Positions 13,201 through 24,384 of a DNA stretch of 64,000 nt are shown piece after piece; positions within the stretch are counted from its first letter, which is position 1, and each line of letters starts with the position of its first letter. The DNA comes from Dryas octopetala (taxonomy: Eukaryota > Streptophyta > Magnoliopsida > Rosales > Rosaceae). The translations under genes and the position numbers were made by a program. The stretch spans positions 21,240,835-21,304,834 of the forward strand of contig OY992832.1 in assembly GCA_963921425.1 (NCBI GenBank). Reading direction: 5' to 3'. The notes below the pieces were generated by a model, which saw only the letters and a program-made list of their open reading frames with translations, did not search any database and had not been told where the DNA came from.

Positions 13201-16009
13201 ACACACACAAGCATGTATTTTGTTGAGGCCAGGGCATGCAGTAGATTATTTAAGGCTTACAGATACTACCCCCAAACTATGCCATGTTTGACACTTTGTC
13301 CCCCAAACTAAAATTTTTGACACTTTACCCCCAAACTCAATTCCGTTAAAAACTTTACCCCCAAACTCAATTCCGTTAGAAACTTTACCCCAAACTGTTT
13401 AAAAAACAATTCCTCCATCACTTTTGCAAACATGGCGCCACGTGGCCTTTGGCTTGAGGGCATTTTTATCTTCTCATTTTCGGCTTCAGTTGATGATTAA
13501 CACAAAAATGCCCTCAGGCAGAAGAAGGGCATTATGCCTAGTAAATTTTAAAATTTGAAGCAAAAGTTAGGCGATTGATCTGCTGGATATTGCTTGTCAA
13601 AAAGTGCCAGTGCGTTCATGTCATGGGCTTGCTGCTTCATGCTGGGGATTCTTAAAAGGAGTTGTGCCATGTGAGCCATGTCATACTTTCCTCCCATGAT
13701 AGCCTTGAGAGGGATTAGGTAGCTCAAAAAATCATATGTTGATGGGAATCTGTTTGTTAATGTGTGTTCGCCTCGAGAGGGATTAGGTAGCTCAAAAAAT
13801 CATATGTTGATGGGAATCTGTTTCTTCATGTGTGTTCATATTAAGATCATTAGACAGATTAAAAGCATATAGTGCAAGTTCACGATTTGAGATTTGATCT
13901 GTCCACCTATATTGTAGAAGCACTTATCTCACATCATAAATGTTCAAATTAAAACTGCAATGAAGTTTATGATCAACATTTTGTGCTCATATCCATTGAA
14001 TGGTGTTGTTTCTGAAAGGTAATGCCTATAGTGCTTGCAACTATTATATGCATATGTTTCTTCTGTCCTCTAAAACTTGTTTATGAAAAGTATAAAAGAC
14101 TCCTAAGTAATTGGGTAAAACATGGGCATATATGAGGGAGGAAAATTGACATGGACAAGTATGTCTTTTACAGAAATTCTTCCATGACACTTATGATTGA
14201 ATGCACAACTTGATACTTATTGCCGTATAAGCTTTTGTTTTGATGGATGTTTATAGGAACTTTTTGAGGGATATTACTTCTGTCAAGCACAAAGGGAGGA
14301 CTTCTTTCTGCGAGCAAAGCCTTACAAAGATCATCCAACAATTCTCAGGTGAAATAATTGGGAAATAGCTTATCCAACAATTCTCTGGTGAAATAATTGG
14401 GAAATAGCTTTTCAATTTAGGATTCATCTTCCTATATGTTCTCATCCTGGATGCTGCATCATGTTATTAACATATCAGGGGAACCTCTTTTTTTTTTTTT
14501 TTTTCAGAAAAAAAAAAAAAAAAAAGATTCTTAATTGAACTTGGGCACACTTTTTGGGCAGTAAAACTTATTCCGCTTTTTTATCTGCATGCTCTGTAGG
14601 ATGCAGAAACTTGCAAAAGAGTTGGGTGTGGTAATACCAATTAGCTTTTTTGAAGAGGCAAATAATGCCCACTACAATTCAATTGCCATTATTGATGCTG
14701 ATGGAGCAGATCTTGGACTTTATAGAAAGTCCCACATTCCAGATGGACCAGGTACTCAAATTGCACTAGTATTCCTCATCTTTGATCTCGTCTGTTGATT
14801 ATGATAACAACCACTAGATTATGCTACAGGCTACCAGGAAAAGTTCTACTTCAATCCAGGTGACACTGGATTCAAGGTGGGTGCTATACAAATCTACATA
14901 TACTGCTATTTTGGTGATTTTTTATAACACGTGGAACTTATAATGCTGTTGGCAAGCAGGTTTTCCAGACCAAATTTGCAAAAATTGGAGTTGGTGAGAA
15001 AATTTGAAGTACTTACTTTTTGAGTTTTGATGAATTTTTTGTGAGTAGCAGTAGGCCAATTCAAGGCTGGTATATAATAATGTGTGTTGTGTGTGTGTGT
15101 GTGTGTGTATGTCTGTCTGTCTGTGTGAGTGATATCATTTTATTTGCTGGGGAAGGGAACTAAACTGCCTGGTACTTCATTTCATGTCAGCAATTTGTTG
15201 GGATCAGTGGTTTCCTGAGGCAGCCCGGTCTTTGGTTCTTCAAGGTGCAGAGATATTGTTTTACCCTACTGCTATTGGTTCTGAACCTCAAGATGGAGGA
15301 CTTGATTCTCGGGATCACTGGAGGCGAGTAATGCAAGGGCATGCTGGGGCTAATGTGGTAATTTTCTTAGACTAGTGGTTTGGCTTCTGTTTTGACTTGG
15401 AAATTAGTTTAGTAGGTTTAAGGTTAGCTTGTCTGTCCTCATTGTGTCATGTGCCTTGTGTCTGGAGTTATATTTATTTTCTCTAGTCTCTAAACTGGTG
15501 ACTCACCTTGGACGAATAATGGCCAATCAAAGATTCAGTAAGTTAATTGGGACAAATTGAGAGTTGTTGCATATTGAATTCTTATCAAGCAAAAGAAGTT
15601 AATCTATTTTTGATGAATTCAGGTGCCTGTAGTAACTTCAAATCGCATAGGAAAGGAGATAATTGAGACTGAGCATGGAAAGAGTGAGATCACATTTTAT
15701 GGTAACTCTTTCATAGCAGGTAACTTTCACTGGTTTTCATGAAATTTGAGAGTTAGATCTACCTTCATATAATTGATCCTTTGTGCATGGGTTTGCATTT
15801 AAGAAAGATTTGAATTTGCATTTTAATCTCCAGGGCCCACTGGAGAAATTGTTGCGTCCGCTAATGATAAAGAGGAAGCTGTACTAGTAGCACAGTTTGA
15901 TTTGGATAAAATCAAATGGAACAGACATAGCTGGGGAGTCTTCCGTGATCGACGTCCCGATTTATACAAGGTGCTACTGACATTAGATGGCAGCAATTCC
16001 CCATTGTGA
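10298..16009 (+). CDS. CPA: N-carbamoylputrescine amidase
   Basis: Hydrolyses N-carbamoylputrescine to putrescine, CO2 and ammonia, the last step of the arginine decarboxylase route to polyamines; a soluble nitrilase-superfamily enzyme. Nine exons: 10298-10386, 12580-12628, 14257-14348, 14600-14751, 14830-14876, 14960-14993, 15191-15357, 15623-15719, 15834-16009. All phases agree and give 300 residues, the normal family length. The Glu-Lys-Cys triad is present: E47 in QELFEGYYF, K120 in YRKSHIPDGPG, C157 in ICWDQWFPE. The C-terminal DRRPDLYK stretch is conserved in the family. Intron 1 (2.2 kb) carries two MITEs. Intron 3 begins with a tandem duplication that copies its own donor site. Known also as nitrilase-like protein 1 (NLP1). 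Confidence 0.95.
11240..11567. mobile_element. Tourist/PIF-like foldback MITE in CPA intron 1
   Basis: Ends AGGGCCATTTGGTAA and TTACCAAACAGACCT form a 15-bp imperfect terminal inverted repeat flanked by TAA on both sides (11237-11239 and 11568-11570), the target size and motif of PIF/Harbinger elements. The arms keep pairing inward (purine-rich left arm against CT-rich right arm, both with GGAGGTGAGGG or its complement), with AT microsatellites in the centre. Non-coding. The TIR also resembles some hAT MITEs, but the 3-bp TAA flank favours PIF. Confidence 0.65.
11742..12147. mobile_element. Long-TIR MITE in CPA intron 1
   Basis: The left arm (GTGTGTGTATAGGGGTTC, AAGAGGGAGCC, AAGAAAAGAAAGGACCACAT) is mirrored by the right arm (its complement reads GCGTGTGTAGAGGGCTTC, AAGAGGGAGCC, AAGAAAAGAAGGAACCACAT). 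Arms are about 100 bp and the centre about 200 bp. Each arm also contains an internal CCACATT/AATGTGG palindrome. There is no coding capacity. Exact borders and target duplication could not be fixed. Confidence 0.65.
13703..13835. repeat. Tandem duplication of about 65 bp in CPA intron 2
   Basis: The segment GAGAGGGATTAGGTAGCTCA..., running to GGGAATCTGTTT, TGTGTGTTC, occurs twice in direct succession with a few mismatches. Just upstream (13260-13540) is CCCCCAAACT-rich sequence with three short tandem copies of a CCCCCAAACTCAATTCCGTT-type unit, probably a decayed terminal repeat of a Mutator-like element. Confidence 0.75.
14332..14410 (+). repeat. Tandem duplication spanning the CPA intron 3 donor
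   Basis: The stretch ATCCAACAATTCTC(A/T)GGTGAAATAA, followed by TTGGGAAATAGCTT, is present twice back to back. Copy 1 contains the functional exon 3 end (CTCAG|GTGAAA at 14348/14349). Copy 2 has CTCTG|GTGAAA, a second potential donor. Use of the second site would retain sequence with an in-frame TGA right after the normal junction. Confidence 0.85.
15083..15109. repeat. (GT)n microsatellite
   Basis: GT dinucleotide run inside CPA intron 6, followed by a short (GTCT)n stretch. Confidence 0.9.
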
Positions 16010-18625
16010 TGATGTTCCTTACCTCCTAGTACTATGCATGATGTAGAATGAATAGTAGAAGTACTTCAAAACCCATCACTATCGTCCCTAAATTTCAGGA
16101 AGTACAGTGGTCAAGCACAGATTACTGAGAAGTTCCTCGATTAAAATATTGGCTTTGCCAAACTATACATGATTAATATTATGGCTCCTTATAGTAAGAA
16201 GTTATCTAAAGTGGAGTACTTCTGATCAGTGGTGATGAATAAATGCTTCTCCATACTATGTATTACTGTCTTAAACTCTTAATTTACCAAGTCTAACTCA
16301 TTGCATCCCAGTAATCTAGTTGCAATCTATTTCTTGAAGGTGCGTGGTCTTTTTGAGAATCTGATATCATATTTCTTATTTAATTTTTTATTATATGGCA
16401 CCTCTATGTGAACTTCATTTGTGATGGTTACCAATACTGAATTTGAGCATCTAATTGGTCCAACTTATTTCATAAATTTCTATGTTTACGTTATAAATAA
16501 TAGCTTGAAACTGCAATTCTTGTGTGAACAACATGGTATATAATGTACATGGAGGATTGATTATTCTAGTTATGCATCCCGCCTAGCAAATAAACCACAC
16601 CGAGCAGATATGATCATACTCAAGATGGTTGGGTGAGGTGTATTGAAGCACTAGAGCCGCAGACTTGGACTCATTTAGACAGGACATGAAGCCCTGCAAT
16701 GAAGTCAATTTAGCTCTAAGGCTTTTGATACATAAAGTCTTTATCTTCCGAAGACTTTGGACATAAATTTTGCCATGTGTCTGGTCGAAAAAGGTTTTGC
16801 TTTTGTTCACATAACATTCCTTTTTAATTTACAAAAAGCATCTCCAGAAGTGTCTGTCAGTTGTCTCTTCTTTCCCACTACCCTCTCATACAATGAAGCA
16901 CTGTCCCAAGAATCTGTTTCTGGACCACAAAGAGGTCTGGGGTCACTACAACTTTGAGTCAATTTATGCGTATGTGCTTTCTCTTTTTCTTTCAGCTTTG
17001 TGGGACTCCTGTCAAACTTTTAACTGGTCGTTTCATACAAGATACACCATTTTGCTGAAATTAAGCCTCATACATTTCTTGATATTTTTGGCTCTATGCT
17101 GGTCCACTATTCAGATATTGAAGCATGTTAATTGTAAGGTGACTTGAACAGGCAGACTGTTTCCAGAACATTACATGTGGAAGAAAAATCTGAAGTCAAT
17201 GATGATTTCACATGTATATCATGATTGGATTATAGGATATTTATTGCCCAAAGGTCTTATATGATGGAGGTCAAGCTTGGTGTCACTGTCATGATCTCAT
17301 TGCGTGATCCTTGGTCTCAGGTCTTTGATGTAATTCTACTCTTTTCACTTAAATATTGGAAGCTACCTTTTCTAGCTTTCTCACTACCACACTGTGGTGA
17401 CTGGTAGTGTTGATAGACTGCTTCATTGATAACATATTTACTAATGTCATTATAGGGTCTTGTTTGCACTTGTTTAAGCCATCTTAGCTATATCTTTGGT
17501 CTTCTATTGAGCATACTTCTAACAGTATATGATATGATCACCATTTTGAAGTTGTGAGATGCCATTTATTTGACTATGCCACAATTGGCTTATTTTGATT
17601 GGTTAGAATTGTGAGTTGTGAACATGTGAACATGTGCATTTTAGATCATCTCCTTGTCTTGGTTATCCTTGGTTTCTGTTGGAGTGGTATATTAAAAATT
17701 CAAGGGTTATAATATATTTTTGAATTTTATTTGTAAATCCAAAACAAGATAGGGAAATCCTTGGATGATGGTCCACTTGAACTAAAAACTAGGATACTCA
17801 AGATAAGGTGATGATCCAAATTCTTGGTTCCATAGGGGTATTGAAGCTCTCTAAAGGTGACCTAATTAATCCTTTCCACAATGAATTTCTCTATACAAAG
17901 ATGTAAAAAAGCCCAATATTTGATGCAGACCCTTTTTGTTTTAATTTCAAAACTATGCTTGGACAAAATTAGTTGAAAGGACTGGACAAAATTAAAAGAA
18001 AGGAAAATTTAATCTTTGCTATCTGGCCGCCAATGCTGGCACGACCAGCACCCATGACACAAGTGCTTGACACAGGTGCTTGCCATTGCCATTGCCAACA
18101 GTGTTGGTGATGGTAGTAATCACCTCACAAAGAAAAATTATATGAGGAGCTAGTATTTAGGAATTATAAGGATGTGATTTAGCAAAATGTAGGATTTTAA
18201 CTTTTTATAATTGGTGTGAAAAGAAATGAGAAGTTTCTTAAAAACTTTTGGGTGTAAACAGAATTACCCTTGTAATTAGCATTTGCTTGCATGTAATGCT
18301 TTATTTTATTGACAAAAATATAAATAAAATAAAGCTCTGTGATCTGGTTGAGATTGCTAATGCTTTGTGTCTTATTGTGACAATGTAAACAAAAGGCACA
18401 ACAATGAACAATCTAATTCACTCCTAAGAGGACTTAAGCAGAAAGAGAGACTGCTCTCTACATGGCAAAGCCATAAGCCACTTTTTCTTTTATCTAATTA
18501 TTTGCATATTCCTTACCAATAAAAGAAAAACCTGCATGTCTGGGAAGAACAGCAGATGTTGAAAGCCTTACTGGCATTCTATAAGTCTCCTCAACCTCGA
18601 AACTTCCTACCTAAAACAAAGAACC
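16010..18625. other. Intergenic region between convergent genes
   Basis: Contains the 3' UTRs of CPA (+) and the FANTASTIC FOUR gene (-). No coding exon or bounded transposon was recognised; the short open frames here have no familiar motif. Confidence 0.4.
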
Positions 18626-19621
18626 TCAGACCTCATCTGTACTGCTGGTTCCTGTCTTTGCCTCATTTCCTTCATTTATTGCATCTGCATGTTCTACTCC
18701 ATTTTTTTCATCATCACCATCTTCTTCATCTTCTTCATTTTCTTCTTCTTCTTCTTCTTCTTCATCATCATCTAGAAGATCATCTTCCTCCCCAAGGATT
18801 TCGTCGTCGGGAAGAATGAAGTGCAGCTTCAGGCGCCCATCTTCTCTGTATGCATGAAGGAATTCCTGGGTGGGAATTCTTATTTCTTTCAGGACAAACC
18901 TGCCATCATGCCTGTAAGACTTGAAGCAAACCCAAGGCTTCCCACTCTTGCTTATGCAAGAAATTGGTGGAGGGAATCCCCACATGTTACTACTATTACT
19001 ACTCCTTGATGACCTCCTAAATTGATCACCACCACAACAATTATAATGCTTTGTAAAACTTGCCTTCTCCTCTTGACTTACCCAATCTTCGTTCATGTCA
19101 GGACTCTTCAAGTCCTCAACATCATCTGAGCTCTCAAACCCAAGTCCCTCTGTGCACAGTTGCAAGCTCTCTGAGTTCATTGATGAAAAGCTGTCACTGC
19201 TTTTGTGACACCTATTGTAATTGGTCTTTGGGGTGCTTGGGTAAGAGTCCTTTGACGATGGGCTTTTCACCATCATCATCATCAGCTGCTTCTCCTCCCC
19301 ATCTTGATTCTCATTATTAGTACTATTAATGCACTCCTCATCAATCTTGGGTTGCGGAACAAAGTCTCCCAAAGATGATGAGGAGGATGAAATAGGAGGT
19401 GATGATGATGAAGACAACGACGACGAAGATGATGCTGATGGAGATGACAATGGTGAACTCTCTTTGAAATGGAGTTCGCCGAAGATCTCGGTGAAGGAGG
19501 AATTCTCAATGGGATTGACAGGCTTGAGTTGGTTCCATGAGGTGAGGGATTCCAGCAGTGTTGGGTTCTCTGCAGGCAGGGGACTTTCAAAGATGTGTTG
19601 GAGGCTTCCACAGGCAGCCAT
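18626..19621 (-). CDS. FANTASTIC FOUR (FAF) domain protein
   Basis: Intronless, 331 residues. FAF proteins act in the shoot meristem and in Arabidopsis restrain meristem size through the WUSCHEL/CLAVATA circuit. The start at 19621 is chosen because MAACGSLQHIFE is the usual FAF beginning; the open frame extends 46 codons upstream, but that part looks like translated 5' UTR. Residues about 78-90 are a poly-Ser tract, and 216-269 form the FAF domain (FPPPISCISKSGKPWVCF, then SYRHDGRFVLKEIRIP, then REDGRLKLHF). The tail is a very acidic run of Asp/Glu (about 280-310). The domain assignment is firm; which of FAF1-4 it corresponds to cannot be settled here. The region coding the acidic tail is a trinucleotide-like TTC/TCA repeat on the plus strand. 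Confidence 0.93.
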   Translation of the reverse strand: MAACGSLQHIFESPLPAENPTLLESLTSWNQLKPVNPIENSSFTEIFGELHFKESSPLSSPSASSSSSLSSSSSPPISSSSSSLGDFVPQPKIDEECINSTNNENQDGEEKQLMMMMVKSPSSKDSYPSTPKTNYNRCHKSSDSFSSMNSESLQLCTEGLGFESSDDVEDLKSPDMNEDWVSQEEKASFTKHYNCCGGDQFRRSSRSSNSSNMWGFPPPISCISKSGKPWVCFKSYRHDGRFVLKEIRIPTQEFLHAYREDGRLKLHFILPDDEILGEEDDLLDDDEEEEEEEENEEDEEDGDDEKNGVEHADAINEGNEAKTGTSSTDEV

Positions 19622-20664
19622 GGCCTTGCTCTGTGAAGCACTATTCTCTCTCTCTATCTCTAAGGTTTTTGCTTGACAGAAAAGAAAGAGATATAGGTTG
19701 GTCCAGAAAGAAATATAGAGGATGAGCTTTTGATGGTGGAGAGAAGAGAGGAGAGGCACGAGATCAGCGTGGATGTGTTGAAAAGATCAAATGGTGTTGG
19801 TTGCTATTAATTAGGACTGGTGCTGGTTTTGGGGTATCTGTCAACTTGGACTGGAATAAGGGATGGGTGAGTGGTGTTGCTTCTATGCCTCAGTTTGGTG
19901 GTTATGATTGTTCGTCAATTTCGACAAGAAATTATGAGTTATAATATTCTTTGTTTTAGTTATTACCTGACTTTCAATCTCAACTGTATATTAGTAAACC
20001 GAACACGTTCACACTCTGGAAAGATAACAATAATCCAGATTTAAACATTTAGTTAAAAGTCAATCTAATTAATAATCTAAATTCATAGTGGCAAAAAAAT
20101 ATTTTCGTATATGCATATGCATGTATACGTTAAAGAATTCTTTTATATAAACACGTGGATGATTTAATATACACAAACATAAAAAAGTGAGTCGTTAAAT
20201 CGTAAGATTTTAATAATTATTTTGTAATTTAATGACGTACCTTCCTCGTTTTTATTTATGTACGCTCGTATTTCCATATTTCCCGTGTTTATAGAAAATT
20301 TATATGCATCTGTTTGAATATCTACATATTTCCCAAGTTCCCAACCACATATATGGTGCCAGATGATGGTGCTATGGGTGCTATCGAGGGGTATAGTGAT
20401 GTGATTTGTTAGATGATATGAACCCATAACCTGGGCATCTTCAGTCTGTACATCATCTCTACACTTTCTTGTCCATGCCAGTATACTCCCTTCTGAAAAC
20501 AGAAACGAAAGTGACTAGAGATAACAATGGGATTAGGGGTGGTTCTTGGAAGTTGCATTTAAATATGTGGATATAATTAAAATGATTTTTTTATGGCAGG
20601 ATATAAATGAATGAGAAAAAAACTCTGTATTTACGTAATTTAGAGAATGAATTTGAATAACATA
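19622..20664. other. FAF promoter and intergenic region
   Basis: Upstream region of the minus-strand FAF gene. The first 150 bases are CT/GA rich and probably 5' UTR. The rest is AT rich and I see no gene in it. Confidence 0.4.
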
Positions 20665-20672
20665 GTTTTTAG

Positions 20673-21956
20673 TAAGGCTGGGTCGGTATACCAAAAAAAC
20701 CGCAAACCGAACCGAAACCGACCTGAAAAAAGCCGTCCAACAAGTGTCCGAAAAAATCGGTAGCGATTCTTTTACCAAACCAACCACTCGGTTCACAGTA
20801 GTGGTTTGGAAACCTCCAATGTTAAGAGAAATACCACATTGAAAATGTGAGGGTCTTGCTAGTGACTTATAAGGGTTTGAGCTGCTACTCTTCCTATTGC
20901 TAATTGGTTTTGGGATGAATGCCTAGATTTCTTCATGGTATCAGAGCATGTTATTCATGTGATGCGCCTAACAGTCACACGTGCTCTCACGTCACCTAAT
21001 TACATTGTCAACGTGTTAGGCTTAAATGAAGCCACACGTGTGGAGACGTGTTGAGAAAAATCCTACATTGAAAATGTGAGGGCCTTGCTAGTGGCTTATA
21101 AGGGTTTAGATTACTTCTCATATTGCCATTTGGTTTTGGAATGAATGTCTAGATTTCTTCATCCAAACCGTCGATAAATCGACCCGACCGATATATGTAT
21201 TTATTATTTTTTAATTAACAATAAAATTTTGGCCATTAGATGGAGGGTGCATGATCTTTATCATGCACCCTACACTACCAGATCCCTAAAAAAATACCCT
21301 AACCCTATTTCGATCACACACACTCTCATCTATCTCAGTCTATCTTCTCTCTTTTCTCTCTTCTCTCTCTTCGCGACCTTATCATCTTCTCTTCTCTCAG
21401 ACCACCAGAACCAGACGCCACCACCACCACCACATCTCTCTCATCTCAGCCTCCTATCTTCTCCCCTTCTCTATCTTTTCTCTCTTCTCTCTCTGCTCTT
21501 TCTACGATCTCTGAGATCTCTTCTTCAATCTCCAAATAATCCCTCTCACTTTTGATCTGTCTTATTTTGGGGCTAAATCGCATCGTTCACGACTTCAGTT
21601 CGCTAGAAGACCCACACTTTCAATCACCCAAAGCCCAACACACGCGAGCTTAACTGCCAAGGTTCAAATTTCTAATTTACACTTCTAATCCTTAATTCTA
21701 ACCCTAATCTAATGCTTGATTATGTTTCTTTAGCATGTTAGGGTTGATTTGATTGACATTGGTCCAAAAAAAAAAAGGCCTAAAACTTACCCAGAAACCC
21801 AAATAAATGGCTTTATAGCCTATACAATGGTCCATTATCATGGTCGGAATGGGCCCATTTCAACCGAACCCGACCGACAATTACGGTTATACCAAAAATG
21901 TTGGCATTGGTGAGCCTTGGGCCATTTCGACCATTGTCGTATTGAACCCAGCCCTA
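20673..21956. mobile_element. hAT-like non-autonomous element
   Basis: Bounded by identical 8-bp direct repeats GTTTTTAG (20665-20672 and 21957-21964), the hAT target size. Ends TAAGGCTGGGT and ACCCAGCCCTA form an 11-bp inverted repeat with one mismatch. About 1284 bp long, of which about 347 bp is a nested TRIM with its target duplication. The subterminal regions carry ACCGAACCGAAACCGACC-type repeats. There is a short perfect hairpin near 21245-21270 (GGGTGCATGAT / ATCATGCACCC). No transposase is recognisable; the CT-rich central part followed by a possible splice site at CCAAG|GTTC could be a leftover 5' UTR and intron of an ancestral transposase gene. Confidence 0.8.
20820..21161 (+). mobile_element. 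TRIM retrotransposon nested in the hAT-like element
   Basis: LTR 20820-20935 (TGTTAAGAGA...TTTCTTCA) and LTR 21049-21161 (TGTTGAGAAA...TTTCTTCA) are about 115 bp each. TGGTATCAGAGC (20936-20947), the initiator tRNA-Met primer site, abuts the first LTR. The internal region is 113 bp without coding capacity. A 5-bp target duplication TCCAA flanks it (20815-20819, 21162-21166). Intact structure and both LTRs make this a confident call; the difference between the LTRs implies an old insertion. Confidence 0.92.
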
Positions 21957-22433
21957 GTTTTTAGTATTGAAATTCACTATTCCTCAAAAATCAAGAAGAA
22001 AAAAACTCTAATTAAAAATTTTCCACTAAAAATTCATATCCAACTCTATTAATTTAAATTCCCATATTCAAATGCAACTTAAGAATATCTCTAATAAAGT
22101 TTTTATGTTAAATCAACATGATGAAACATGTACTTGAGTATAAAAATGTCAATTCATATATTGACCTTTATTATGTATTAATAGAATTTTTTTACAATCA
22201 AACTTTATCACTTAATGCTATTTTTTTTTTTTTTTGAGAAGGTCCCTTAATGCTATGTTAAATGTGTGCAAAAAAAAAAAAAAATTAATGTTGTAATTTC
22301 ATATATCTTAGGTGAGGATAATGAAATTCCATAAATTACTGGAATGATAAATTCTAAATACACTTAGTTAACCCCATGAAAAAAATTCATACTTTATCTT
22401 TGAAGTGAATTAAATTCCCTAACGCAACCCTAC

Positions 22434-23540
22434 CCCCTTGCCCACCCTTGTCGTGATCCTTTTTCGGTGGCGGTCCCACTCAACTACTGGCTCCCCTCTC
22501 CCTTTTTCCTTTTTGTTTTATCTACCTTTGGGCCCCCTTTTAACTTGACAGAAAGGATAGTTTGATATGATCAGTCTCCAAACTAATCAACTATATATGT
22601 CTAATAAGTGTTAATGATTGAAAAAGAAACAAAAGAAAAGGACAAAGATGAAAAAAAATGAAATAAAAGGTAGAGTCTGGCTAATATGAGAGACTAATTA
22701 TGACTTTCTAAGGGACAATTTTATAAGAGCCATTAGATGAATCAAATGATACATAGTTTGTCGGCTTTATGTGAAGTTTTAACTCTAGGATTTTTTCAAA
22801 ATCCCTTTGCTCACCTTTATCGTTATCCTTTTTCATCAGAGATCCCACTCTACCACCAGCTCCCCTCTCCCTTTTTCCTTCTCACTTTCTCTACCTTTGG
22901 GCCCTCTCTTAACTTGACAAAAAGGATAATCTGATATTGTCAGCCTCCAAATCAACTATATATGTCTAATCAGTGTTAATGACCAAAAAAGAAACAAAAG
23001 AAAAGGACAAAGACAGAAAAAAATGGAATAAAAAGTAGAGTCTGGCTAATATGAGGGACTAATTATGACTTTGTGAGGGACAGTTTTATAGGAGCCATTA
23101 GATAAATCAAATGACACATAATTTGTCGGTTTTATGTTAGGTTTTAACTCTAGGATTTTTTCAAAATCCCCTTGCCCACTTTTATCGTTTTCCCTTTTCG
23201 GCGACAGTCCTACTCTACCATCGGCTCCCCTTTTCTTTTTTCCTTCTCACTTTCTCTACCTTTGGGCCTTCTCTTAACTTGACATAAAGGATAGTCCGAT
23301 ATTGTTAGCCTCCAAATCAACTATATATGTCTAATGTGTTAATAACCAAAAAAGAAAAGAAAGAAAAGGACATAGACGAAAAAAAAAAAGGTAATAAAAG
23401 GTAGAGTCTGGCTAATATAAGGGACTAATTATGGCTTTATGAGGGAAAGTTTTATAAGTGCCATTAGATAAATCAAATGGCACATGACTAGTTTGTCGGC
23501 TTTATGTTAGATTTTAATTATGAGATTTTTCCAAATTCTC
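22434..23540. repeat. Three-copy tandem repeat, unit about 365 bp
   Basis: Units start near 22434, 22803 and 23168. Each runs through CCCTTGCCCAC-like, TACCTTTGGGCC, TTAACTTGACA, AAAGGATA, CAACTATATATGTCTAAT, AGTCTGGCTAATATGAG and CATTAGAT...TTTGTCGG landmarks, ending in TTTTAACTCTAGGATTTTTTC. No protein is encoded consistently across the copies. About 200 bp downstream (about 23740-23830) a fragment of the same unit reappears in inverted orientation. The three units differ by scattered substitutions and small indels. Confidence 0.85.
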
Positions 23541-23558
23541 ATAATTAAAACCTAACAT
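23504..23558. repeat. 22-bp inverted repeat (hairpin) closing the array
   Basis: Arms 23504-23525 and 23537-23558 pair over 22 bp with one mismatch (ATGTTAGATTTTAATTATGA against its complement), loop 11 nt. It marks where the third direct unit ends and inverted sequence begins. Confidence 0.8.
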
Positions 23559-24384
23559 GCAGTTTTCACAAGCCTCATTCTATATCCTAGAAGGGTGTGG
23601 GTGAACCTGTTGGCGGATGGGGTCAAAAATGGGACGAGAGATAAACTTGGTTTGGGTGAAGATTTTTTTTTTTTTTCAAGGGTTAGTAATTGAAAATAGG
23701 TTATTGAATATAAAACAAGTATGAGTGAGCTTAAAGATGTGTCATTAGATTAATCTAAGGGCTCCTAATAAAACAGTCCCTCACAATCTCTCATAATTAG
23801 TCTCTCATACTAGCCATTTTGATAAAAGGTAATGGCCATTCTATAAATGTCTAATTAGATTTGATTTTATGTAAAGAAAAAAAGTTTAGGATTAATTACA
23901 CTTTGCACCCTAACCTTCAAAACTCTACAATGTATACCCTAAAGTTAAATTTGTCTTTCAATTTCTACCTTTCGTTAGTTTAACTGTGTTTGACCGTAAT
24001 TTTAAATCGTTATTTGCTTGCTTGGAAGCCATGGTGCCCACATATTTTCTTACGTCGCATATGACGAGGCGTACAACCTGATTTTTGTTAAGGACATTTT
24101 TCGTAAAATCAAATATATATCCATTTCCCGCCCAAATTATCCATGCGTGTCATCTCACATGGCACATGTCCCCACATAAACCATAGTAGACACTTGCCAC
24201 ATAAGGAAATATATATGGGTCTTATAACTTTCACGTAAGCAAATAATGCCTCGAAAGAACAGTCAAACTAACAAAGGCAAGAATTGAAATACAAACCTAT
24301 AATGTTAGGATGTGTAGTGTAGTGTAATTAATCCAAATGTCTATGTTAAAATTTTTTTTTTCTTTGGTACGGGAAACCCAGGGC

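Noticed and set aside
19282..19676. 115-119 codon frames overlapping the FAF gene on both strands
   Set aside because: Shadows of the FAF coding sequence made from its Ser and Asp/Glu repeats.
19621..19759. 46-codon N-terminal extension of the FAF gene
   Set aside because: Reads a hydrophobic, Lys/Ser stretch not seen in FAF proteins; the MAACGSLQHIF start fits the family.
21229..21555. 108-codon Ser/Leu/Pro-rich frame
   Set aside because: Translation of a CT-rich tract inside an hAT-like element; no conserved motif.
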